Source: Pisolithus tinctorius (Eukaryota; Basidiomycota; Agaricomycetes; Boletales; Pisolithaceae). From it: a stretch of DNA of 64,000 nucleotides. This document shows, one piece after another, positions 22,223 to 33,733 of this stretch. Both the position numbers and the translations under genes were made by a program. The notes below the pieces were generated by a model. The model saw only the letters and a program-made list of their open reading frames with translations, had not been told where the DNA came from and ran no database searches. Within the stretch, counting starts at the first letter, position 1; the number at the start of each line of letters is the position of its first letter. Location: positions 186,001 through 250,000 of the forward strand of contig JANFAH010000068.1 in the NCBI GenBank assembly GCA_024663395.1, written 5' to 3'.

Positions 22223-25200
22223 TTAAACCAATACCACAAGCACTGTGAATCTGGTTAACCACACGATCGGTGAATGCTCAGTGGTGTACTCACCCCCATG
22301 AACCGCACAGCGGCAAGAGCAAAGGTCGAATACAAAATGACGGCGAAATAAATGTTTTGCTTGTTGCGGAGCTCATTCTGGTCCTCGACAGCATTTGCTG
22401 CGGTTTCCAGACCATTAATGTTCTCGATGGTAACAGCAAGGCCAGCATTGGTAAGCATCCAAAACGCGACGAGGCGAGTACGGAAAGTCTTATTTTGATC
22501 GTCCATCGTCGGTTTCTCGACAACTTCCTGGACTTCAATCTTGGTCACGGCACGGGTAACTGTCTCCTTGAACGCAGCGTCAACGTCCTCTTGGATACGA
22601 TGGATATCTTCCACAACAGGAGCGTCGGCATCTTTGGCCTTTGACGAGGAAACCGATGGAAGTGCTTCCGCCTTGTCACTACCTTTGGTACCCCACGAGA
22701 CCTGGTAACGGTTGAGTCGCAAGTGTTGGAGTCGCTGGATCATTCACTCACGTCATGCAAGTTACAGAAGGCATAGACGTTAAGTACGTTTGTGAAACTT
22801 GGGGCCAAGCACAAGTACTGGAAGAAACTCGAGAACATGTGCCAAGGATCGCGCTGTGGGTTGCTCAGCCACAGCCTTTTAGTACCACTGGAGGACTCAC
22901 ATAAAGGAATGACGCGATGAAATATATACCTGGTGAAAACAGATAGTCAGAACGACGCAGGAATAGCGATTTGGTCGACATACCAAAGGTAGATACCATG
23001 GCAGCGATAAGAGCGCCGACGGGAGGAGTAAAGAACGTTAAAATGACTTCGGTGGTCGTCTTGTTTTGCAACTCGGAGGGTATGTTCTAATACATGGTCG
23101 GTGATCCGCATCAGTTGAACCACATGAAATTGATGCTCACTGCAAAGGCTACTATGGTCAACCAGAATGAGCATATCAGCAAGTACACTGCAAGCACTGC
23201 ATACACCCTTGCACTTCGTTAACAAACATTAATCAGTCTGGATCCCTACCCCTTACCATAAGGTTATTGAGTAGGCAGTTCGCTCTCCCTTGGGCCTATT
23301 GCCAAGAGCAAGGACAAACTTAGGTGACGCATGAGTCAACAACAACAGAGTGCACCGATAGGGACTCACCTGCAATGCAAGGAAGGCAAGATATATCCAT
23401 TTCAGTGCCAGGTTTACCCAATGTGTCTATACAGGGATCAGGCGCCAGTCTATTGCACCAAAGCAACCATAACACGCACGATTGTTGCAGTCCCGAAGAT
23501 GATGATGTTCTGGGATGGCAAGAGATCGATGATAATACTGAACGTCAACCAGATGTTGGCCAAAGCGAACCAGGAAAAGATCAACGAAAAGATGTTATAC
23601 TATGCATTCGTTGGCACGTAAGGCTAGTATCAACAAACGGGAGACATACCAGTGCCTGGATGTGGAAGAAGAACATCCGGATAATTCCGTGGCCAGAACG
23701 ATACAACTGGAAAAAGCCGACGAGGGCGTACTGCGGATAACGTTCTCAGTTGGGTTGTGCTGTTTATAAACGGTACACTTACAACCGAAGCAGCAAACGA
23801 ACCATTCAGCCAACGGCGACGCTGCCCAATCAATTCAGCAGCAGATTCAGGCACGTCGGTTTCAGCCTTCGACGGCTTGACGTATGTTAGAGTCCATCGG
23901 TCACCAGCCTTGGCGACCAACTCAAAACAGAGGATTCGGTCTTCAGCCAAGAACATATTCTTTGTGAAGATATTCATGCCATAAATACCCTTAGAGCCAA
24001 GGCGGTCGGCCAGAGAGTGATCGCCATGGAAATACTGCTCCAGAGGGCGGCCCAGGATTGCACGGTACCGGTATGCAGAGAACGCACCGGGCAGCACAGA
24101 CACGTAACCAAAGCTGCTCTCCAGTGGCTTATCTAAAAGAAATTATGAGCACCAGGCCAAAGTACAAAAAAAAAAACTACATACCAAGGATGTTGGACAT
24201 TTTATACTCGAAATTCTGAGCAGCCACCAAAGGGTTAAGAAGCTTCCTTCCCCCTTCAATCATCGCGTGAATTTCACCGCAACAACCACCGAGATGAGGA
24301 TCGTTATAGAAGGCCTCCCAAAGATAATAGATTGACTTGTGACCGGGTTTTGTTCCCGCATCGATAAGAACACAAGTCTCAGGCTAACAGACTGTGTGAA
24401 CGCATCGTAAAAACGTGCTTCATCCACACTTACATTGATCATCCTGCCAATGGCATTGAACAGCCAACGGTGAGAGTTGATCTTCTTCTGGTTCTTGGCT
24501 TTTAAGACAAGGATAATTTGAACCGGGACAAGGTTGTTGGGATCGTTGTCGTGAGGCAACACCAGTTGAGGAGTGGCGTCAACAGAAAGTTGAGTCGTGT
24601 ACTATCACCAGGGGATCAGTGCCAAAATATAGAAGGCTAGACGCAACAGACCTCAAAAATGTGTGCCACGGTATCCTTCCCATCGACTTGCTTTTTCATC
24701 ACACCATCTTGGTAAACACCCACAGTTGCAAGGATATCAAGCACACTCTTGTCCATTGGTTCCAGACCATCGACAATCAAAGCAACAACGATTCTCTGCC
24801 AGCCAGGCATGCCCTCTTCGGCAACGCGCCTCCAATACTTGGACTGCTTTGTCCTACAGATGTCGCGAATGTTCAACATGACACCGTGTAATGTACGGGC
24901 ATACAGCGTCTTGTCCTCATTGTAGGATGTCACGGCGATGAGCAAATCTGTTTGTCGGCCATAAATCTTCGTGCGTAAAGACCACCCGTTAGCCTCGGAA
25001 AAATCATCCGGGTCAACAGTAGCTGCGCTGTACCGCATGTGACTAAGTGCAGACATGAGCGCCAAGAATAGACCATAATGACTCCAAATACTCACGAGAA
25101 CTCAGTGGTATTGGTCTTGGAGTATTTTGCCTCGATCGCGTTGTAGACGGGAGTAGGAACAGGGTATTCGGTGATGAAGTTACCCTTCGTCAGTTTAACC

Positions 25201-25613
25201 TTGCGAGTAACCCCCCGTTTGATGGTCTGACGACGTCTCCAAGCCGTCTCTGCTCCCGTCGACTGGGCCGACGGAGGACGGACATAAGGGTCGCCATAGG
25301 CTGAGGGATCAACAGGACTGGAGAAACATTGGAGTATATCAAGATCCGAAGGGCCAAAAACACTTTTGAAAAAAAACGCGACTTACCCAGGAGGGTAGAA
25401 ACCACCAGCATTGTAGGGTTCACCACCTGTCAAAGGAAGTTTTTCCGAGTAATCGTCGTCGGGATAGTTGGTACCAAATTCGCGAGGAAGGGTGGTGGTA
25501 CTCTCGAAAGGAGAGCCCTGGGGGTGGTCATAAGTACGCGCAGGCTCTTGGAAGTGAGTGTGGCGCGGACGGTCAGCGAATGGGTCGCCGTAATGCTCAT
25601 CCGGGGAGGCCAT
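22223..25613 (-). CDS. Chitin synthase (division I, classes I-III; probably class III)
   Basis: A plasma-membrane processive enzyme making chitin from UDP-GlcNAc for the cell wall. The start is [20 protein letters not shown] (ATG 25611-25613). The disordered N-terminus is about 110 residues. Catalytic core motifs run in order: [136 protein letters not shown] and [10 protein letters not shown]-terminal membrane helices follow. The soluble loop before the last helices includes [18 protein letters not shown]. About 13 introns interrupt it. The last exon is uncertain: a hydrophobic GFTVLVVLV end at 22223 fits best. Class III rests on core similarity only. Confidence 0.92.
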
Positions 25614-26516
25614 GTCTGCACGAGACAGCTGAAAAGATGGAGAGAAAAAACTGGACAGTGATCCTGCAGAGAAACCCAGAAAAGCGTGGGCGGTTGAGCT
25701 CGGTACGAGACGAACTCAAGAGAGGATTGTGAACGAACACAAAGCCCTCGAGGTCGCGGATTTGTACAGAATGCGATGCCAAAGTGGCGATGTGTTATAC
25801 ACTGCCAAACCAGGACCCCCGACACCGCAAGAAAACTATCTCCGTGTCTTCTCGGAAGGCACATTATGAAGCTGGTCGTACACACCGTTTCTTGATGTCA
25901 GTGCAGCTTTCACTTCTGTCTTGCAGACTAAGTATTAGCTCGTCGAATTCACCTTCGTTCTGACGACTTGCATTGAACGGACCCCGAATTGGTGTACGTC
26001 GCCGATAAATAAATACATAAAAACACCTTGAAAATAATTATTAGCATATTAATGTGTCCCGCACTTCTTCAAGTTACTGCGGATGCGGATGACAATGACC
26101 GTAACCCCTGGTAACTGCTGCATGGTTGGGAAAGTTGAAATCCCAAAATGTTTTTGGCTCGCTCATGGCCGTGTCCATTATTACACGTTACAGTTTCAGC
26201 TTGTACGCCTTTTGTCGGCAAGAAAACTCCGACGCTCCGGGGACACCGGTAGTTCTGGTATCGGCCGCACTCCGCGTACGAATGGAAAAACGAATTCGAA
26301 GCGCAGGTTCAGTGAGGAGTGCTCGCCACATTCCAGTGCTTCCATCGGTCTTCGTGGACGCTCACTCACCAGACTGGAAGCTGCAGATGCTAACCTGTCC
26401 TTTCCACTTTGCACCATGTCATTAATATTAGCACCGCATATCCACACTTCAACAAATGGTCTATCAAGTTCCCTGCCGTCGATGGATGGGTTTCGTGAGA
26501 TGAAACGTTGACCACG
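25614..26516. other. Intergenic region upstream of chitin synthase
   Basis: Holds the chitin synthase 5' region (pyrimidine-rich on the coding strand near 25650-25700) and the 3' end of Coq10. A plus-strand frame of 142 codons with an ATG (26083-26511) exists. It has no recognisable domain and its composition looks random, so I do not call it a gene. Confidence 0.45.
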
Positions 26517-27253
26517 TCATCTGCATCCAGGCCCGTAAACTGCTAAGCACCGTGCTTCAAACGATTTGACCAATAATTGAGATACTTGACCGAAAACCTT
26601 GGCGGACACAACAGCATGCATAGGATTCGCAAACGCATACTCAATATCCAAAGTGACCAACGTAGGACCGTCGTCGGGTGACGTTCCAGCAGTATGACTG
26701 AGCGGAGTCTTGGACGGATGCGGAGAGTTTGGAGACACGGGTTGAAACCTCCAAACCGAATTAAGCGTCTTAAATAACGTAGACGAAGATGCTATTGCCT
26801 AGGAACGCCCTGTCACTGAATGCGCCAAAGGAAGTGAATTGTTACAACCTACCTGAACTGATTCGTAAGGTTTGCATGTTACGGAGCTCACGTAGCTTTC
26901 TCGGAAGGTCAGGAAGGCGATAGTGAGTTCCGCGTGCATGAGTATCACTCCATCTTCACGTTCACTGCGGTTGGACACCCTCGAACCAGTGCAGTAGGGC
27001 AAGAAATTGGGATAGGATTCGACGTCAGCGACGATTTGATACAAGTCGCTCGACCGGTAACTAAAATAAACAGAGGATGAGGACCAGTCTCGATGAGTAG
27101 CCAATGAACACACGGAAGAATTTTACGCTCATGGTATATCTGCGTCTCTGGACTATTGGGTGATATATTTGGAAGAGAAAAGAATGCCCTACGGTAGCAA
27201 GAACTGCGATAAGCAGAAACGAGGGCACCCCGCCGGAAAGGCTGGAACATCAT
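26517..27253 (-). CDS. COQ10: Coq10-like START-domain ubiquinone-binding protein
   Basis: Coq10 binds coenzyme Q in the mitochondrial inner membrane and is needed for efficient respiration. The N-terminus MMFQPFRRGALVSAYRSSCY is basic and Ser/Arg-rich, as in a mitochondrial presequence. The polyketide-cyclase/START fold follows: RSSDLYQIVADVESYPNFLP, YCTGSRV, then LTIAFLTFRESYVSSVTCKP, and after an intron WRFQPV and a longer, Ser/Pro-rich loop. It ends TLVTLDIEYAFANPMH and VFGQVSQLLVKSFEARC. Two introns (GTGTGT...TTTTAG and GTAGGT...TCCTAG) separate three exons. An in-frame ATG at 27266-27268 could extend the start by five residues. The loop before TLVTLDIEY is longer than in yeast Coq10. Confidence 0.88.
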
Positions 27254-27788
27254 GAGGTGAGTATTCATCCACGTGCACAACTGGCGCCTGGATTGTGCGG
27301 TAAAATCCAGGGTGAATACTAATTGGCAGCGCCGTTCACCAAGACCAAGACCTCACAGCGCTCTATAAACGAGTACCCGGCATGCCCGGGGTAAGATGGG
27401 CTTTAGCGATACGTAGAACAGGTACCAGTAGTTCGAAAACGGCGTTCAAAACAATATTAACTGCTGCGCACCACTCAACCGTGTTGATCAGGTGTCAGTT
27501 TTTGCGCTGATCCGCTTACGTATAGCTGGGATATTCTGTTGATCAGAACTCAGTGCAACCCGCCCTTCGGGTGTCAGACGATCTTTGCAACGTTATAAAC
27601 ATGACGTTGGTCGATGTCTGATCAGAGTCCAAACTTCTGTTGCACGCCAAAAATTGAAATTTGTACCGTGGCCAATATCATTTGAATAATTTAACTATTG
27701 TGTAGACAGCCGGTGTGGATTTTCATCGGCTTCTTCGCAAGTACAATTCTCTTTAAAAAGAGGAAAGACTGATATGCAGGAAGAACTA
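27254..27788. other. Intergenic region between Gis2-like and Coq10 genes
   Basis: A 535-bp stretch between the Coq10 start and the Gis2-like stop, both on the minus strand. It contains no recognised gene, RNA or repeat. Confidence 0.5.
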
Positions 27789-28568
27789 TCACCCAGTAAA
27801 TTCTGCATTGTCACTGCATTCTCTTGCGATCTGACGGATACGATCAGATGATGGTACGATCAAAACAACCATAGGGCTCACGTGTCCTTCTTGCCCGCAC
27901 TTGTAACAGGTCTTGTTCTTATTGGCATTGGCATTGGTCCCGGTGGGTACCCCGTCCGCAACTGTGGTTCCAAGGGTTGCGAGACAATCCCTGTATTAGG
28001 TTTGTTATTTGAGTTCCGAGAATGAATTTCCCCTGCGGCACGTTTACCTCGCAATATGATTTGGCCCTCCACAACGATAACATTTGACAGGGGGCAAGGC
28101 TGACATATTCAGACCACGTCCCGGGGGTGGGGCACGAAAGCCTAGCCCGAGACCAGCGCCGCTGCCAGGGCAAACTCGGGCAACGTGTCCAAAACGGCCG
28201 CAGTTCTGGCAACATTGAGATATGAACTGAGAGATCAGTTTGAGTGACGATGAATCAGCTTACGTAGCACTTTTGATTTCCAGATCCGCCCTGAACCCTT
28301 AAGCTAGGGCATTCCGCTTGAATATGTCCGACACCGCCGCATGAGTAGCACTGCTTTGCGGCCACGGAACGAGGTGAAGGACAGGCCGAGGACTCGTGTC
28401 CCGGTTGACGGCAATTATAACAGAGGCGTTGCTCCGAAGAGCAATTCTCAGCTATATGGCCCACTGCACCACGACGCGGTTGTTATAAAACACATGTTAA
28501 CTCCAGGAAGTAGATCACTTGCAATCTCCACATTTAAAGCACCCCTTCCGAGAAAACTGGTAGGCCAT
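27789..28568 (-). CDS. GIS2: Gis2/Byr3/CNBP-type CCHC zinc-knuckle protein
   Basis: A single-stranded nucleic acid-binding protein of the CNBP family, tied in yeast to translation and mRNA decay factors. The start is MAYQFSRKG (ATG 28566-28568). Six CCHC knuckles are found, all C-x2-C-x4-H-x4-C: CFKCGDLGHIAENC, CYNCRQPGHESSAC, CYSCGGVGHIQAEC, CYNCGRFGHVARVC, CYRCGGPNHIARDC and CYKCGQEGHIAREC. A Gly/Pro-rich linker separates knuckles four and five, and an Asn/Thr linker five and six. It ends SDNAEFTG. The first knuckle is complete only if the first intron (28464-28522) uses a GC donor (T|GCAAGT). Yeast Gis2 and fission-yeast Byr3 have seven knuckles, so this one is one short. Confidence 0.9.
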
Positions 28569-31500
28569 ATCTACAACACTCCAAGAGAAAAAGATTAGAC
28601 AGGGATAGGTAAGGAAGAACAGATCAAACAAACCTCTTCACTTCCCGCTTCCGACTAACCGCAATACTTTACTTCCCACCTCCGACTTGACGAGACGAGG
28701 GTGATGATAATGAGTGTCGACTGGCCCCAATATTGAGCGGAGCAATGTCATGCATCTCCCCCTACACTCGCCGCCTGCCCTGAAGCGGCAACAGATCACG
28801 TCAAATCAAATTTAAATTTATTAGACCATCTACCTAGTAATCGTTGGTAGAGTCAGCCAATCGTACCCTGTTCCCGAGCATCGAGCATCGGAATCATTCA
28901 AATTCGAGATCGTCGCACTACCTGTAAAAGAAACATTGGACACAGGGGGGGAAATGGGTAGAGTCCACAGTCCAGCCACCTCTGACGTAGCCTCTTTCAG
29001 TCCCTCCGAGCACCTACTAGCACCCCAAGATCATGATGGACTTCCATCCATATCCAGCGTGACCAGCCCTTTTTTTCGCTCGTTTATTTGTATCTCAAAC
29101 ATTCAGCTCCGCCTTATCGATAGCCGGGCAACATTCTTGGCTGACCTTGTGTTTTTTTCTAGATATGGGACGTGATGATGCAGCGCCTCCGAACTCATAT
29201 AAACCACGTCTAGGCGATCATCGTTCAACTGGGACCCACAACCCCCGTCTGCAGATTGTCATATTCAGGTAGGCTGTAGGCCGTACTTTGTCATTTATGA
29301 TCCTTGACCAGGGCCAGGTCCCACCTCCCAGCGGCTAGCCGACCTTCGCTCGCTGGCGTCCATCGCGCTTCTTGTGAGGGTGCAGAGCGGCTTCCCGTCA
29401 GGTTTGTCCACGTTTCTTTGCCAACTTCTGCGGTGCCTCAAAATCTTCCTCCATCGACTTAGAACCACAAATTCTCTCGCGACACCGTTCCCCATCCTCA
29501 CAACAAGCGTCGTACGAGCGACCTAAGAACGGCTCATCGTATGGGATGGGGTCCGACACCGTCTGAAGGTGAGTCACTGAGCGGTCTCTCGCTTGTCTCT
29601 AGGCTGAAAATTGATTGTGTGCACAGACTGTCGTTCCTTCCGTGCTGTAATATCCAACTGAACTCTCCTTCCTGCGCCGTATCCGTTTAAGTATACTTGG
29701 AGGTTAATTGCATCTGATCATGCTTAAAGCTGGCACATGTAACCTAGGGTGATTATGGATAGTTACAAGTCTCGCAGATATGGACTGTTCGCATTGCATG
29801 CACAAATGCACATAAATTCGACTCCCTTTGCGCAAAGTTGACACAATCAATGATTGCATGAGCGCTGAGTTGTTCCGAAGAGTTTCAATGATAATCTTCC
29901 CAGTACATAAACTCCAAGAAGTTGCACGTACTATGGAAAATTGGAAACAACTAAAAAACGTACATCTACATTATAAGTTCAATAAGGTCAACGCGTTCAA
30001 CACGACGTCCGAAGTTGGAACTCAATGCTGATGGCAACCACCCAGGACATGAAGTGACCATTAATTGTTAACCGGCACATGCTGTTTCCTTTCGGAAATA
30101 GACTCGTGAGTTCTCCTTTAACCAGGAGCGAGCTTCTCCTTCTCCAGCAGGTGACCGGCACCGCCTAGTGATCACTGCACTAGTGTAATCTACATGTAAT
30201 GTCATGACAGATCCATGCACCCGATCCCAAACTCAGGTGAATGTGTATCTCGTCCACACACATGTCTGTGGCTGATCCCCCTGGATAGTTCGTGCTGTGA
30301 GAGAAAGCACTGTCCTTGCCATTCTCTTCTCCTCTTCGAATAGACGCCCAGAAGCGAAATGGCACGATTGACCTCTGACATCAATATTTGTCTAACTCTA
30401 CCAAAGTTCGTACCACGTCTCCACTGAAAGGGTTACAGAAGTACTTTTCGTCTAACGTTCTTTCACTTGCTGGAGGTTAGTACTCCCGATGTCAACTCCA
30501 GCGGAGAATTTCGCATGCCTCTTGACGGAACAGGCGCGCCAAATCCTGCATACTTTCCATTATTACACATTGCAGTGAATACGCTAGTCCCCGAGTCCTT
30601 CTCGGTCGGGCCAGCCCAAGAGTCCACGTTCTCGTGGCTATCGAAACTGTTCAGCTCTACGAAGGGGAGGACGGGTAGCGTTCCTAACCGGAATACTCGG
30701 ATATCTCGGAAGACATTAGTTTGGTTTCTTTTCTTCAATATGGACCAATGATGGCACGGACACAACTGAAAACCTTCCTAGAGCATTTTGTTTCTGTAAC
30801 CCAGGTGACGCTGTTATTTCAGGGGAGTGAACTTACCCATCTGCGATCCCGCCAATAACTTGTCTCGATTGCTATTGACAGCCAGAGGATAAGGAGCGAC
30901 GATCTTGAGAGAGTTCTTTCCGGGTGGAACGAGGATGTCCGCTAAATACCAATCCATGTCTCCTGGTGCTCCAGTGGGCGGACACTTGGCGGAAAAGAGA
31001 GGTGTACGAAACTTGTGATAAGTGTGGCCAGAAGTTTTCCGAAAATTCCACTGTGAATGCAAGGCGACATGAAGGATAGATGTGTGGAAGACGATCCACA
31101 CTACTTCCCTCAGTTTGGGGAATACCTTCCCAAACACAAGCGCTCAGATTCTGCCCAGTCGGATGGCAGGAATCGTTTCATCTCTGGTCTCTCACCAGCT
31201 TTCTTGAAGTGCAGTCACACATCAGTCCCCTGTTTCCATTAACATTGATCCCAAGTGCCACAAGTTCGACGGCGAGGGTCGATCACTCTCGAAGGTTTGG
31301 CTTTCGATTTTGTCGTGAACTCGGTGCACTTTCATCGCAGTCTAGATAATAGCGCCTGCTAGTCAATTTGGGTGGTTCATATGTGACCCTGTGTTTGCTG
31401 CAAGGCTAGAACGGCACGGAAAGACAATAACACGGACACCTTGGGGTTTTGGACAGGTAAATTAGGGTGGAGATAGCCAGATTTCACATGCAATATGACT

Positions 31501-32564
31501 GCAGGCAATCGTTGGGGACCGCCAGCATATCTCTAGCCCAACGGATCTCCACTCAGTTCATTGCCAACATCCTCCTGCGCTGGAAACATGACAGGTACAT
31601 CTGGTGGTTGGGAGGAATGAATTTTCTCCACGCAGGCTTGCACTTTGGCCAATTCTTATGAGCCTTAGGGTGCCTAATGAGTATCACCTGCGCCGTGATT
31701 TCCCTTGTTGATTGCCTCGCGGATGAGTTTCAGCTTGAATTATGCATATCCTGCCACGATTTCGGCTTGGTCGGGCTGTATTGCGCATCATGCGTTCCTT
31801 CGGTCGGCAGGAGCGATCACAAAGAAGAGGGGAGGATTAGAGGGTGTCGCGATGTTTAGCTTTGTGGCTACGGTCTGGGATGTTTGTTTGGATAGGGCTT
31901 CTTCTTTTCAACCGCTAGCTTAGTGATGGGTATTCTCCGCGACTGCGACGGGGGTAACTGGCAAAGACGATGCAGGACGCTTTCAGATCCGTTTCAGCAA
32001 CGCTGAGGTTCGTAGGTTCACTTCGCGTCCTTGGGTATGTTTCCGAGGTGTCTGTCAGTTCCCAGACATGAAAGAAGCTGTCACAATTTTTGGTTGGATC
32101 ATCAGTGAATTTTTTGAGGATGAATCCGTGGTGACAATCGTATAGGGTATTCGAGGTCCGTCAATTACGCTTGAGCAATTGTACCTGGCCCCCATTACGT
32201 CAAGGCTGCGAGCGCCCACTGACGTTTCATGTTGCCATCGATTGCCGCACCATTATGAATGCGAATCCATTACTTAACTTCAAATGGCAGTCAGTAATGG
32301 TAAAATTTCTGAACTTACAGGTATCTTCACCATGAGGCGCCGTGCTTCCTTGATACTGTGACCCTCAGCCCTAATACCTCACTGGTCCTCGCTGGAGTCC
32401 CCTTTGCCCAGGACACCACATGCATGATAGGAGGACCTGGACCCTCGTGTGCTACTTGCCTGTTCAACGTGGACAGCAACACACTCCGTTGCCAGAGAGC
32501 CTATTTAAGCGTAACAAATTTCGTAGGGAAGAATCGTTCCCCTCTCTGATTGAACCTTAGTACA
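28569..32564. other. 4-kb gene-poor island
   Basis: No conserved gene is recognisable over about 4 kb, by far the longest such stretch in an otherwise dense window. Short frames at 28936-29175, 29828-30031, 31467-31661, 31677-31923 and 32358-32549 show no domains. A probable gene remnant on the minus strand (30463-31137) is listed separately. I see no terminal repeats, integrase, transposase or reverse transcriptase motif. Confidence 0.5.
30463..31137 (-). pseudogene. Two adjacent unknown open frames, probable gene remnant or mis-spliced gene
   Basis: Two minus-strand frames have protein-like composition. The upstream one (30814-31137) contains GDMDWYLADILVPPGKNSLK and IVAPYPLAVNSNRDKLLAGS. 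The downstream one (30463-30765) contains NVFRDIRVFRLGTLPVLPFV and YAGFGAPVPSRGMRNSPLEL and ends TSSK. A good donor (GTAAGT) follows the first and TTTTCAG precedes the second, but joining them this way shifts the frame. Either another small exon is present or the gene is broken. I do not recognise the family. No start codon region is clear. Confidence 0.35.
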
Positions 32565-33569
32565 ATGTCACCCGTAGGTGCAGTGTTCTATCCCATGAGG
32601 CCACTGACCATTTTCCAGGCAAGGATCATTTCGAGGGAGGAGTACCTACTTTTAGCCAAGGTTGCAGAAGAGGCGGAGCGCTACGAAGGTACTTGTCTCG
32701 AACACGTTCTAGCGAGAGGGACTGTTATGTGTCAACCTGTAATTTCAGATTTAGTCATGCAAATCAAGGGTTTGATCCAGACGTATGGCGCCCTGACAAT
32801 CGAGGAGCGCAACCTTCTCTCCGTCGCATACAAGAACATAACCAATGCTCTCCGCAGCAGCTGGAGAGTTGTCGATTCTCTGGAGAAACTAGAATCGAGT
32901 CACCCTACCGGCCGCACTCAACGCCAATTGGCATTGACACGACAGCAACGGAGTAAGATTGAGCGAGAGCTTACGGATGTCTGTAAGGATGTCATACGGC
33001 TCTTGGACGATCGCTTGATGCCCATCGTGGCTGTTGGGGAGGAAACCGTATTTTATTACAAGATGTAAGCCTTTCTGACCCCTTGGGTTGATGAGCACCT
33101 GCTCATGGTCAAGTCTCCTTATAGGAAAGGTGATTATTACCGCTACCTCGCGGAGTTTGCGCACCAGCAGGAGAGAGGTCACTTCTCCGACCTCTCACTC
33201 GCTGCGTACAAGTTTGCATATAAGCACGCTTTGGCTTCGCTTGAACCTACGCATCCAACAAGATTAGGATTGGCATTGAATTTTGCAGTATATTATCATG
33301 ACGTCCGGAAAAGTCCCGAACGCGCTTGCCATCTTGGAAAGCACGCATTCGACGAAGCCGTCGCCTGTTTGGATCATGATGATGAGGCATCACTCCAGGC
33401 CATGCGAGACTCAATGATGATCCTCCAGCTTCTGAGGGACGACCTCGTAATTTGGTCGGGTGAGATGCAGCGAGGTATGTCTCATCAGCATCACATCAGT
33501 CATGAAGCAGGCTCAAGGATGCCGGCTGGTCCCAATATTGTAGGCATGGAGTGTCCTCCTAATAAGTAG
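32565..33569 (+). CDS. Divergent 14-3-3 protein
   Basis: A 14-3-3 fold binds phosphoserine/threonine motifs as a dimer. Joined exons give ISREEYLLLAKVAEEAERYE, TIEERNLLSVAYKNITNALR, SSWRVVDSLEKLE, FYYKMKGDYYRYLAEFAHQQ, PTHPTRLGLALNFAVYYHDV, SPERACHLGKHAFDEAVACL and LQLLRDDLVIWSGEMQ. Pocket residues equivalent to human zeta Lys49, Arg56, Arg127, Tyr128 and Asn173 are kept, but one of the paired Arg of the ARRSSWR motif is Leu. Helices 3-4 and 6 are much altered relative to housekeeping 14-3-3, so this looks like a paralogue. A 45-nt stop-free segment (32574-32618) after MSP is either an intron or coding. The C-terminus is uncertain: reading through gives a His/Pro-containing tail ending at 33569. 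Confidence 0.85.
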
Positions 33570-33733
33570 TCATGGACATGTCCTGTATCCTCCACTACAC
33601 ATCCTGCTGCGCTCACGAGTCTAAAGGTGGAATAAGTACCTATGATCCTTCCTCCATCCATGTAAAATGGGCTTCATGTCGTACATATATCCGTCGTCTT
33701 GTGGGTAAGCAGGTAGAGTTCTCAGTGTAGCAG

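Noticed and set aside
24164..24178. Short poly-A run as a retroposed tail
   Set aside because: It lies in an ordinary chitin synthase intron next to the acceptor-side pyrimidine tract on the coding strand.
26083..26511. 142-codon plus-strand frame with ATG upstream of Coq10
   Set aside because: No domain, random-looking composition, and an equally open frame on the other strand; likely chance.
27360..27660. Possible tRNA or small RNA between Coq10 and the Gis2-like gene
   Set aside because: No cloverleaf with a proper T-arm sequence or acceptor pairing could be drawn.
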